64,000 nt of DNA from Arthrobacter sp. PM3 (GTDB lineage: Bacteria > Actinomycetota > Actinomycetes > Actinomycetales > Micrococcaceae). A model generated the notes under the pieces. It made no database searches. It had not been told where the DNA came from and saw nothing but the letters and a program-made list of their open reading frames with translations. Position numbers and translations under genes: made by a program. Positions 17,858 to 26,116 of this stretch are shown piece after piece (positions within the stretch are counted from its first letter, which is position 1; every line of letters begins with the position of its first letter). The stretch spans positions 2,546,644 through 2,610,643 of the forward strand of contig NZ_CP022314.1 of NCBI RefSeq assembly GCF_003352915.1, written 5' to 3'.

Positions 17858-18125
17858 CTGAAACCCCGCCAGCTCACCATGATGGGGCTGGGAAGCGCCA
17901 TCGGCGCGGGCCTGTTCATCGGCTCGGGCGCGGGCATCCAGCTGCCGGCCCGGCGGTGCTGATCTCGTACCTCGTGGTCGGCACCCTCATCATCCTGGTG
18001 ATGTGGGCGCTCGGCGAGACGGCCGCCGCCAACCCGGACAGTGGCACCTTCTCCGTCTACCCCGCCAAGGTCTACGGGCGGGTGACGGGCGCCACTGTGG
18101 GTTGGCTCGCTTGGATTGCGCAATA
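17858..18125 (+). pseudogene. N-terminal fragment of duplicated amino-acid permease
   Basis: From KPRQLTMMGLGSAIGAGLF onward this repeats residues 16-100 or so of the permease at 14823-16235. A small deletion after GAGIQ shifts the frame, giving an early stop at 17960. Similarity resumes in another frame (LISYLVVGTLIILVMWALGE) and ends near 18120 at a region equivalent to GATVGWL. This is the last recognisable metabolic-arm sequence before the defence island. Confidence 0.8.
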
Positions 18126-18321
18126 ACCCTGCGGGCGCTTGCAGACCGCGTTGACAGTCGGCCTCTGCCGCTTTGCCGGCACATGACTTGGTAGAAAGTG
18201 AGTGGGCGGCACTCGATGACCTCACGGATATTGATCGTCCGACTTTCTTAATGAACCAAACGGTGCTGTGTGGGCGGCTACACGACTAAGCAGGCTCGGG
18301 CAGTGTGAAAGCGTTTGACAA

Positions 18322-18546
18322 TTGGCTGAGAAATTCGGGTTGCGGCAATCTACGTCCTATGTGGAGATGAAACCCAACGGGACAGACATCCGTAGGACAA
18401 CAAACTTGCCTACTGCCGTGCGTAACATGATTCACCACCCGGAAAATCAGAGGAGAATTTTATCCGACACTGACCTAAGCGACAGCATTGAACTCCCTCC
18501 AGGCATAGCAAAGCGCCTCGCACCGCCACTTCCCGGCCTAACCTAA
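18322..18546 (+). pseudogene. Possible C-terminal remnant of an AAA-type ATPase
   Basis: The frame starts right after a stop codon and has only a TTG as possible start. It contains NLPTAVRNMIHHPEN followed by 'SDTDLSDSIELPPGI'. This resembles the C-terminal tail of a family of large AAA ATPases often found in defence islands, where a 'LP..IRN.IHHPEN' motif precedes 'ELxxSI'. That recognition is from memory of the family and is not certain. With only 74 residues and no Walker motifs, it looks like the last piece of a deleted gene at the edge of the island. Confidence 0.38.
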
Positions 18547-18837
18547 GCTTGCGGCTGGAGGCGCCTGCAGCTGCTTATCGAACAGCACCTTGGTCATGTG
18601 GGACAGGCTCGCGGACGTGGTTGTCCGCTATGGCAGGCCTGTCCCCGAGCAGGTGACGGTCTCGCGCTGCCCGTGCGGGCGGTCCGCCCGGCGTTACAGG
18701 GGCCCTCCGTGCTGTTGCCCGTAGTGCACGCTCAAACCGGCATCCCCAGTCCTACATGAAGACTGTAATCGGCGTCCTTCAACTAAAGCGCCTGCCAAAG
18801 GTTCAGTCCGTGGAACGGCAAGAGTCAAAAATCCCTT
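18547..18837. other. Intergenic, no gene seen
   Basis: Mixed composition with a G+C-rich part at 18,560-18,720 and an A+T-richer part just before the restriction-enzyme gene. No protein-like frame or hairpin of note; presumably the promoter of the next gene lies at its right end. Confidence 0.45.
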
Positions 18838-19782
18838 ATGCTTCATCAAATGAGTCAGACCAGCCTACCGCTTCCCAGTCCTGGAGATTGGTGCCAGCCC
18901 GATGAGCGACGCTCGGGCATTCGATCCGCGCATGAGATTCAGTCACCTGAATTTGATCTCGACCTGTGGCGCGTATACGAATGGCTTCTTGATCGGCCGA
19001 TTGGAGAGTTGCTACGTATAGCAACCGATGATGCAGTGAAATATGTTTTGGACGGCGCGCGGACATGGAGATTCGACCTTAGCGATCAGTCCGTCGACTC
19101 AGATGAGCGTGCATCCGTTGGTGTGAAGCTTCAGTACCATGTGATCCAAAAATTAGGATTGTCGAAAGAACCGCCCTTGGACACGTCGATCTTGGGAACT
19201 GCTGTTGAGATTAAGGGGACAGTCAGAAATACGTGGATGATCCCGCGGGAGGGACAATGCGAGGTGACGTTGCTAATCCGCATTGACGCGGTCAACCATA
19301 CTTTTGCGGCATGGCTAATGCGGACCCACCGAGCCTGGTTGACCGGCAAGAAGGGAAACCGGGATCTCAAACGTTCACCCCGCGCGGAGGCCGTGCGCCG
19401 CTACGCACTTGAGGTTGTCCCATGGACGGATCTGCCGCCAGAACCGCTTCGATTACTCAACCATGAGCAGCTTAAAGTCATTTTTCATGAGAAAAATGGC
19501 CTACGTCGTCGGCTGACAGCATTGTTCGAGTTTCTACCCATGGTAGTAGTACCCCGTGAGTCGATATCGGTGGTCGGCGCTGGACTAAGGGACCCCATGA
19601 GGAGGGCACGTGAAGTCAAGAACGATCTGCGTTCGAAGGGCCTGATCCTCCTCGTAGGAACCTGGAAGCGCGAACGGAAGGCAGCCGAGGAATGCGGTTT
19701 CGACCTCCCGGATGAAGCGTGGGTAGCCGTCCCTCTGGAGCGATTCCAAGAACTGAGTGTGTCCGTTCCCCCACTGAATTAG
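18838..19782 (+). CDS. NaeI-family type II restriction endonuclease
   Basis: 314 residues, close to NaeI (317). The conserved core reads DTSILGTAVEIKGTVRNTWM (from Asp115), then 'REGQCEVTLLIRIDA', 'AWLTGKKGNRDLKRSPRAEA' and 'LPPEPLRLLNHEQLKVIF', matching the NaeI pattern in order. The likely metal-binding residues are Asp115, Glu124 and Lys126 (the E-I-K triad in place of D-C-K). NaeI cuts at GCCGGC and is unusual in needing a second site as an effector and in being close to a topoisomerase. The specificity of this enzyme is not proven. ATG 18838 or 18850 could be the start; neither has a strong site. The nearest cytosine methyltransferase is 1.6 kb downstream, with two other elements between. 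Confidence 0.85.
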   Translation: MLHQMSQTSLPLPSPGDWCQPDERRSGIRSAHEIQSPEFDLDLWRVYEWLLDRPIGELLRIATDDAVKYVLDGARTWRFDLSDQSVDSDERASVGVKLQYHVIQKLGLSKEPPLDTSILGTAVEIKGTVRNTWMIPREGQCEVTLLIRIDAVNHTFAAWLMRTHRAWLTGKKGNRDLKRSPRAEAVRRYALEVVPWTDLPPEPLRLLNHEQLKVIFHEKNGLRRRLTALFEFLPMVVVPRESISVVGAGLRDPMRRAREVKNDLRSKGLILLVGTWKRERKAAEECGFDLPDEAWVAVPLERFQELSVSVPPLN

Positions 19783-19995
19783 GTTGGGACGTGGAATCGG
19801 CCTCAGGACGGTCATCCTGGGAGCGTTTCCGGGACGGCGACCCGCTCTCTTCACTTGCAAGTGGAAGCCTAGGGATTGTCGACCCCGGGCATTGGCATGT
19901 CCCGTATGCTAACGGCCCCACCACTCTGTTCCAATCGTATAGTTCATCTCGATAAAGTTGCTGCATAACATCGGGTTTTTAGAGACGGGGGCGGC

Positions 19996-20844
19996 GTGGC
20001 AAAGGGAATTAGAGATTGGTCTGATGGCGAAGTGTCCGCAACTGTGCGTAGCTACTTCGACATGCTACTGCTAGAAGTGTCGGGCCGGGCGTATGTTAAA
20101 AGCGATTTCCGTAGGGCGTTGATACCGCTACTCAATAATCGGTCGGAGTCAGCGGTGGAGTACAAGTTTCGAAACATCTCGGCGGTGATCATGCAGCTGG
20201 GCTTGCGACCGCTCCGCGGCTACAAACCTGCCTTAAACTATCAAAAGTCTTTGTTTTCTGAAGTCGAGCGTCGGTTAGCGTCCACACCTCACATTGTAGA
20301 GCTAATGGTGTTCGAGGCCGGCCATGCACCTGCAGCAAACCAAGGCAATACGTTGAATGCGACTAGCGCCGCTATCCCCAAAACTATACATATGAAGTCG
20401 GCTAGAAGGGCTAAAATTACCACCGCTTTTCCTGACTATGCAGCTATCGAAGCGCAAAACCGGGCACTCGGATTAGCCGGCGAACTGGCCGTCCTTGATT
20501 TGGAGTACCAGCGGCTTTGCAATGCGGGAAAAGTTTACCTCGCTAGAAGGATTGATCACGTTAGTGCCTCCCGAGGTGACGGGGATGGGTTCGATATTAG
20601 TTCCTTTGAAGTCAATGGCAAGGAAAAGCTGATTGAGGTGAAGACCACTAGGTCGCGTGCGGAAACACCATTCTTCATCACCAGTAACGAGTTGCACGTG
20701 TCTGTTACGCGAGCGGATAGCTACTATCTCTATAGGGTTTTCAACTTTGGAAACGACAGCGCCTGGTTTTCCCTGCAAGGAAGTCTTGAGCAGACCTGCC
20801 AATTGCAACCCAATAGTTTCACCGCTGTTCCATACAAAAGTTAA
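19996..20844 (+). CDS. DUF3883-domain protein, predicted PD-(D/E)xK nuclease
   Basis: 282 residues. The N-terminal half (about 1-110) includes a segment 'NNRSESAVEYKFRNISAVIM', commonly seen ahead of DUF3883 domains. The C-terminal half is a DUF3883 domain: 'N..LGLAGELAVLDLE', 'IDHVSASRGDGDGFDISSFE' and 'KLIEVKTTRS', giving the nuclease-like residues Glu in AGE, Asp198 or so in GFD, and Glu-Val-Lys at about 213-215. The fold resembles restriction endonucleases. Start GTG 19996 after GGGGGCGG. The gene is notably A+T-richer than the flanking metabolic genes, a sign of transfer. It may work with the NaeI-like gene upstream or on its own. Confidence 0.8.
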   Translation: MAKGIRDWSDGEVSATVRSYFDMLLLEVSGRAYVKSDFRRALIPLLNNRSESAVEYKFRNISAVIMQLGLRPLRGYKPALNYQKSLFSEVERRLASTPHIVELMVFEAGHAPAANQGNTLNATSAAIPKTIHMKSARRAKITTAFPDYAAIEAQNRALGLAGELAVLDLEYQRLCNAGKVYLARRIDHVSASRGDGDGFDISSFEVNGKEKLIEVKTTRSRAETPFFITSNELHVSVTRADSYYLYRVFNFGNDSAWFSLQGSLEQTCQLQPNSFTAVPYKS

Positions 20845-20920
20845 CATCGCGGGGCCCTCATGCCCGAACCGAGGAGAGCGGCTTATCTGTGCCCCTACAG
20901 TATGCTCTATGCCGGAGTGA

Positions 20921-21028
20921 CGCGACGAGTCATTTCGCTTCCTGGCTATTGAACAGGTCGCAGCCAAACTGGAAGTCGAGCCACCTGCTATTTGTCTGCT
21001 TCTCAGAACCAACGAGCTCCGGGGCTAA
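20921..21028 (+). pseudogene. Remnant of a small helix-turn-helix (excisionase-like) protein
   Basis: In-frame codons between two stops encode RFLAIEQVAAKLEVEPPAIC then LLLRTNELRG and stop. This follows the pattern 'RFLT...VA..LNVS...AYALVRSGELPAI' of the short MerR/excisionase-type DNA-binding proteins that are common in actinobacteria. It has no start codon with a ribosome-binding site and lacks the usual 'GGRGQWRIE' end. I read it as a broken gene. Confidence 0.35.
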
Positions 21029-21428
21029 TAATTCGGTGGATGGAGTTATCCGGCCCGCATGTTGAGGTCGTTGAGGATTCTTAAACATAGGTCAACCGAG
21101 GTGGAGAAGTTCGGGCCAGCATTAACGCGCGCCATATGGCTCGTGGGAGATCCATGATCTTTGTTGTGCATTTGACTGATGGCGGACGTCGGGACCGGCG
21201 CTCGGTGTGCGGGTCCCGCAGAATCATGTCATGGCTGACAGGTATCCACCTAGGCCGCCAGCGGTGTTTCCATGAGACCGCGTGATTCGTGCTGCCGGCA
21301 GTAGGCGGCGAGTGGGGAAGCTCTATGACGTGTTCTTTATCGAGTTGAGAAGCGAAAACCGTGTTCTTGCCCATGTCGTAGGCGAGCGTCCCAAACCGAG
21401 CTAGCGAGTCTGGAAGAATGGGCACATC
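21029..21428. other. Intergenic, no gene seen
   Basis: 400 bases between the helix-turn-helix remnant and the methyltransferase. No frame looks coding; a minus-strand frame overlapping the methyltransferase start has the composition of an antisense shadow. The promoter of the methyltransferase cluster is probably in the last 100 bases. Confidence 0.45.
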
Positions 21429-22736
21429 ATGAATGGAATGGAACGCGCGAGCGAGCTGACAGTGGTCGAGATCTGTGCGGGAGCCGGTGGACAGAGTCTG
21501 GGGTTGCACCTTGCAGGGTTCCGGCACACACTCGCCGTCGAGCTTGACCGCGATGCGGCCGAAACCCTCGAGCGTAATCTGTTACGCCTGGCAGCCGCTG
21601 AGGGGCACCCCGAGCCGAAGGTTGCGGTCGGGGACGTTGCTGACGAGTCAGTGTGGGACCCCGCCGAACATGCGGGAGTCTCGCTGCTCGCAGGGGGAGT
21701 GCCATGCCCCCCGTTCTCGACTGCCGGCAAGCAACTGGGCTCGTCGGATGAGCGAGATTTGTTCGCCTGGGCCGTCGAGGCTGCTGGCCGCATGAAGCCT
21801 GACGCCGTGCTGCTGGAAAACGTCCGGGGGCTATCGATGCCGCGGTTCGCCGGGTATCGGCAGGCCGTCCTCGACCGGTTAGCTGAGCTGGGGTACCGCG
21901 CCGACTGGCGGCTGCTTGAGGCAAAGAATTACGGTGTCCCGCAATTGCGGCCTCGCTTCATCCTCGTGGCTCTGCGTGAAGAATTCGCGCCTTACTTCAA
22001 CTGGCCTGAGCCGACCCCGGCAGTACAGACGGTGGGCTCTGCACTCTATGACCTCATGGCAGTGAACGGCTGGCCGGGCGCTGAGGCCTGGGCGGAGAGG
22101 GCCGACCGAGTTGCACCGACAATTGTGGGCGGCTCCAAAAAGCATGGCGGGCCCGACTTGGGCCCCACCCGGGCGAAGCGCGAGTGGCGCGCCCTGGGAG
22201 TCGACGGCCTTGGGATCGCCGATGCAGCGCCGGGCCCCCATGTCCCAGTAGATTTCGTCCCCAAGCTGACCAATCAAATGGTCGCCCGCATTCAGGGCTG
22301 GTCGGGCCAGCCGTATGAGTGGGACTTCGCTGAACGTAAAGGGCGAAAAACTACGACCTACAGGCAGATCGGCAACGCGTTTCCCCCACCGGTAGCCCGG
22401 GCTGTCGGGGTCGCCATAGCATCCGCATTACATAAGGACGGAACCCCGACCGGCCTCCACGGCGGGGGCAGCCACGACGAGGTCTACCGGGCGCTTCGTG
22501 AGCACGCCGGCTTTGTCTCGATCGCGGGCCTGCGGAAGGCGCTCGGAGGAAGTCTGACCGACGACGAGATTGAGCGCAGGGTCGACTTCATAAGCCGTGA
22601 CTTTGAGGTTGAGGTGCGCCTTCGCGGCGGCGTGCCAATGTACAGGCTGGGGGAGTGGCGGGCGTTCCGCGGGCAGGCGGACCACGCCCGTCACGAAGTG
22701 TTTGCGGTCGATCGCCTGCGCGCGAAGGTTAGCTAG
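21429..22736 (+). CDS. DNA cytosine-5 methyltransferase
   Basis: 435 residues. The classic C5 motifs appear in order: motif I EICAGAGGQSLG (14-25), motif IV with catalytic Cys93 in GGVPCPPFS, motif VI ENV at 130-132, motif VIII QLRPRF, and motif X GNAFPPPVARAVG. The variable target-recognition region lies between about 215 and 300. A C-terminal extension of about 90 residues after motif X ('DDEIERRVDFISRDFEVEVR') is outside the catalytic fold. It would protect host DNA by methylating cytosine in a defined site. It could be the partner of the NaeI-like enzyme (whose natural partner is also a C5 enzyme), the marking unit of the following ParB/SNF2/HNH genes, or both. Confidence 0.95.
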   Translation: MNGMERASELTVVEICAGAGGQSLGLHLAGFRHTLAVELDRDAAETLERNLLRLAAAEGHPEPKVAVGDVADESVWDPAEHAGVSLLAGGVPCPPFSTAGKQLGSSDERDLFAWAVEAAGRMKPDAVLLENVRGLSMPRFAGYRQAVLDRLAELGYRADWRLLEAKNYGVPQLRPRFILVALREEFAPYFNWPEPTPAVQTVGSALYDLMAVNGWPGAEAWAERADRVAPTIVGGSKKHGGPDLGPTRAKREWRALGVDGLGIADAAPGPHVPVDFVPKLTNQMVARIQGWSGQPYEWDFAERKGRKTTTYRQIGNAFPPPVARAVGVAIASALHKDGTPTGLHGGGSHDEVYRALREHAGFVSIAGLRKALGGSLTDDEIERRVDFISRDFEVEVRLRGGVPMYRLGEWRAFRGQADHARHEVFAVDRLRAKVS

Positions 22737-22880
22737 CCGACTCGTCTATGACGCTGTGCGTGAGTGATCTTGATTGTTGAGCGCTGCGGCCGGTGTCTCC
22801 GACCGCGTGTCGTGGCCGTCGTCGGCCTGTCAACGATAGGTCTTTGGCACACTGTCTTCATCTAGTTTTAGGAGCTCTTC

Positions 22881-24287
22881 ATGCCAAACTTCGGCATTCC
22901 TCCAAAGGGGGAGGAAATTAAAGCAGTCATCGACCAGCGCCTGAAGCTGGCGATGACTGAAAACGGCGCGAAGGTCACCATTGACTGGCGTGGGGAGCCC
23001 CGCCACCTATACGTGATCTCCATGCCGGTCGATATGCTCTACTTCAACCCGGACACCCATCGAATCCGCGCTCAGCGCACGCTCGACCAGGAGCGCGATA
23101 GGGCCATTGAGCTAGATCCCTGGGGTCAAATTGCCCAGGACTACCTGCACGATTTGCTTAGGCAGCGGCCGTCGAACCCGGACCAGACGGACCCCGACTA
23201 TACCGCGCTCATGGACGAGCTGGACGACGTAGGCCAGCGAGAGCCCGGCATCGTAACTCCTCACGGGATCTTGGTCGACGGCAACACTCGAGCGGCCGCG
23301 CTGATTGATCTCGGCGAGCAGAATATTAAGGTCGGCGTTCTGCCGGAAGACACCTCGCGTAAAGATATCAATGCTGTGGAGTTGTCACTCCAGCTTCGTA
23401 AGGACCGCCGACGCGACTACTCCTACATCAATCGGCTTATTGCGATCGACGAGGAGCTGGGGAATGGGCGCTCCGAAGCCGACGTTGCCAAGGACTTCAA
23501 TATCAAGCTCGCGACGCTGCAGCGTGACCGCTGGGTCTACGCGCTCATACTCGAAGCGATCGACCGAAGCAAGACGGCGGATGGGGCGACCCTGCGCCTG
23601 ATCGATTTCGAACAACACCAGGAAAAGCTACGTGAGCTCCACCGCGATTTCACAAAACTAGCAATAGCCGATTCTGATGCTGCCAACACCCTGAAGCAGT
23701 CGCGTCTGGCGATGGTTCTCCTGGACTACCCGAAGACGTCCCTGCGTCTCGCTGAGGCAGAATTCCACACGCGATATCTCGAGAGCCGTCTCCCAAAGGA
23801 CCTGAAACCGAATCTATCCGCTTTGGAGAAGGTCTCAGTTCCGGGCATTCCAGGAGCGGTTCTACCTAGCCAGAGTAGCGCTTCTGCAGCAGCCGAAGCT
23901 CTCACTAACCAACTTCTCCGTGCTAAGGCAACGGCGACTGATGGCAAGAGCGCAAACCCCGTGGATGTCTTATGGGCGTCGGGTGTCATGAAGCAGGCGC
24001 GCGATACTTTCGACGTCGCCGTTAAGCTTGCTGGGCAAAATGCCGAGCTTGTAAAGAGGCAGACCGCGGTCCCTGAGCGGCTGACTGATGCCGCGGACTA
24101 TGTTACTCAGTGCGCGAGCGAGTTCGCGGAGGCGAAGGCAAAGCGAGCCCTTGACGACGAGGCTTTTGACGATGCACTGATCGTGCTCCGCGACAGCCTC
24201 CAAAGTCTCGCCCGCCAAGCCGGACGTACTTTCCCCGCGCCCGGGGAAGGCGTAGCTTGGCTCCTTAAAGCCGTCCGGTCCAGGTGA
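22881..24287 (+). CDS. ParB/Srx-fold nuclease-like or CTP-switch protein
   Basis: 468 residues. The N-terminal 200 residues form a ParB/sulfiredoxin-type domain: 'YVISMPVDMLYFNPDTHRIR', then the signature GILVDGNTRAAAL (132-141), which corresponds to the nucleotide/DNA-contact GxxR segment of ParB. A middle helix-turn-helix-like region (NGRSEADVAKDFNIKLATLQ) is followed by a long helical C-terminus. It is not in a chromosome-partition operon: no ParA nearby. Start ATG 22881 has TTTTAGGAG. The stop overlaps the GTG of the helicase gene by 4 bases, so the two are made together. ParB-fold proteins bind CTP or act as nucleases; here I infer a regulatory or target-sensing role in a defence cluster. 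Confidence 0.82.
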   Translation: MPNFGIPPKGEEIKAVIDQRLKLAMTENGAKVTIDWRGEPRHLYVISMPVDMLYFNPDTHRIRAQRTLDQERDRAIELDPWGQIAQDYLHDLLRQRPSNPDQTDPDYTALMDELDDVGQREPGIVTPHGILVDGNTRAAALIDLGEQNIKVGVLPEDTSRKDINAVELSLQLRKDRRRDYSYINRLIAIDEELGNGRSEADVAKDFNIKLATLQRDRWVYALILEAIDRSKTADGATLRLIDFEQHQEKLRELHRDFTKLAIADSDAANTLKQSRLAMVLLDYPKTSLRLAEAEFHTRYLESRLPKDLKPNLSALEKVSVPGIPGAVLPSQSSASAAAEALTNQLLRAKATATDGKSANPVDVLWASGVMKQARDTFDVAVKLAGQNAELVKRQTAVPERLTDAADYVTQCASEFAEAKAKRALDDEAFDDALIVLRDSLQSLARQAGRTFPAPGEGVAWLLKAVRSR

Positions 24288-26116
24288 CGGTGGCTGACGG
24301 CCCGAGCCTCGCCATCGGCCTTGCGGCGGAGGTGACGCGCGCCAGGCTCATCGCTCGGCCTGGGCTGGAGGGTGATCTCCGTAGGTTGGCTGTTGGCTTC
24401 CGCACGAGCACGCATCGGTCACCAGGCATTGTCGAGATTGGGCTCGACGACCTTCTGACAAACCTTGAGGTACTCAGCAAGTGGCCGCACGCAACGGACG
24501 GCGACGTGACATGGGACGAGCCGCTTCAGGCGCTCGTCGTCGACTCGCTGAACGATGCCCAAACGCTGACTGGGCAGCTGAATGACACCGGTGCGCCGGA
24601 AGCGGTGGACACCGAAGCCGTCCCTAGCCTTCTCGGGCCCGAATGGACAGGAGACCTGACTTCGTTCCAACTGCGCGACATCGCCAAGCTGCTGTCGTTG
24701 CGGCATGGAGCCAATTTTTCCGTCCCAGGTGCCGGTAAGACTAGAGTTGGACTGGCCGTATTCCAGGCGCTTCGTCGCCAGGAGAATGTCGAAAGACTAC
24801 TCATCGTCGGCCCCAAGTCGAGCTACGAAGCATGGTGCTACGAGAATATGACGTGCTTGCAGCCGTCGCTGTCTATGGAGGTGGCCGACGGTATCCCGTC
24901 CAGCACTGCGCAGGCAGTCATCGTCAACTACGAGCGCCTTCCCAACATGGTGGGATCCCTCGGCCGCTGGCTCACGGAGAAGCCCTCGATGATCATCCTC
25001 GACGAGGCCCATCGCATGAAACTCGGGGCGGACGGCGCGTACGGCGCAGCCTGCCTCGCTCTCGGCCCTCGCGGCAGGCGCCGGCTCATCCTCACAGGGA
25101 CGCCAGCCCCAAACGGTGTCAAGGACCTAGAAAACCTCTTTGGATTCGTGTGGCCCGGAACTGGTCGCCAGAGCGTACTCCGGGCGGTCAACGGCGGCGA
25201 CCTCGCCGACGCCAGCCGCGCGCTTAGGCCGCTCTTCACGCGAACGACTAAACGCGAGCTTGGTCTGCCGCCAGTAGAGACTAGCCTTAGGACTGTTCCG
25301 CTGCCTCCTTTGCACGCGGAAATTTACGAGGCCCTCGTTGGCCAGTTCTCCTCCCGCGCGACCGGACACGAGGGCGACTTCCAGGCTCTTGGGCGGATCT
25401 TGGTGTACATGCTCATGGCTGCGACGAGCCCTGCCCTCCTTACGGTCGGAACCACACAGTACGAGCCGCTTGCATATCAGGTGCCGCCGCTTCCGGTTCC
25501 CGAGCGGTCGTCGCTCTACCAGCTGATGCAGGACCTTCCCACCTACGAGATGTCGCGGAAGTATCAGGAAGTGCTTGCAATCGTCCGTGAGAATGCTGCC
25601 CAGGGTCGGAAGACGCTTGTGTGGTCAACCTTCATTCGGAGCCTCAACACCCTACAGCGAATTTTGGTGCGGTTTGGCCCTGCGCTCGTCCACGGTGGCA
25701 CCCCGGACCGCGAAGAGCAGATCCAGCGGTTTAGGAACGACCCGGACTGTATGGTGCTGCTGTCGAATCCTGCAACGCTCGGCGAGGGGATTAGTCTGCA
25801 TCACGAGTGCCACGACGCGGTTTACGTCGACCGTGACTTCGCCGCGGGCCGATTCCTACAGAGCCTCGACCGTATTCACCGTCTCGGGCTCCGACCAGGC
25901 GTCACAACCCGGATCACAGTCCTCGCCTCAGAAGGCACCATTGATGAAGTGGTCGCGGCACGGCTTGCGAACAAGTTGACGTTTATGGGTGGCATCCTCG
26001 ATGACCCCGCGGTTCAGCAGCTGGCTGACCTGGATGAGGAGCCTTCGGTCGGTGGAGGTCTCGGCCAGGGGGACCTTCAGGCGTTGATGGGCCACTTGCG
26101 TGCGTCTTCCACCTGA
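24284..26116 (+). CDS. SNF2-type DEAD/DEAH helicase-translocase
   Basis: 610 residues. Superfamily 2 motifs are complete: Walker A NFSVPGAGKT (Lys at about 152), motif II ILDEAHRMK (about 238), motif III LTGTPAPN, and motif VI SLDRIHRLGL (about 525). The spacing and the IHRLG form place it with SNF2-like DNA translocases; there is no nuclease or methylase domain fused. A preceding 120-residue N-terminal region has no recognised domain. Start GTG 24284 overlaps the ParB-like stop; its own 3' end overlaps the next gene by 17 bases. It probably moves along DNA and drives target search or cutting by the nuclease-like partners. About 62% G+C, like its neighbours in the cluster. Confidence 0.92.
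   Translation: MTVADGPSLAIGLAAEVTRARLIARPGLEGDLRRLAVGFRTSTHRSPGIVEIGLDDLLTNLEVLSKWPHATDGDVTWDEPLQALVVDSLNDAQTLTGQLNDTGAPEAVDTEAVPSLLGPEWTGDLTSFQLRDIAKLLSLRHGANFSVPGAGKTRVGLAVFQALRRQENVERLLIVGPKSSYEAWCYENMTCLQPSLSMEVADGIPSSTAQAVIVNYERLPNMVGSLGRWLTEKPSMIILDEAHRMKLGADGAYGAACLALGPRGRRRLILTGTPAPNGVKDLENLFGFVWPGTGRQSVLRAVNGGDLADASRALRPLFTRTTKRELGLPPVETSLRTVPLPPLHAEIYEALVGQFSSRATGHEGDFQALGRILVYMLMAATSPALLTVGTTQYEPLAYQVPPLPVPERSSLYQLMQDLPTYEMSRKYQEVLAIVRENAAQGRKTLVWSTFIRSLNTLQRILVRFGPALVHGGTPDREEQIQRFRNDPDCMVLLSNPATLGEGISLHHECHDAVYVDRDFAAGRFLQSLDRIHRLGLRPGVTTRITVLASEGTIDEVVAARLANKLTFMGGILDDPAVQQLADLDEEPSVGGGLGQGDLQALMGHLRASST

Noticed and set aside
22881..24287. Chromosome or plasmid partition ParB
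   Set aside because: No ParA gene or parS-like repeats nearby, and the gene is translationally coupled to an SNF2 motor, so a partition role is unlikely.
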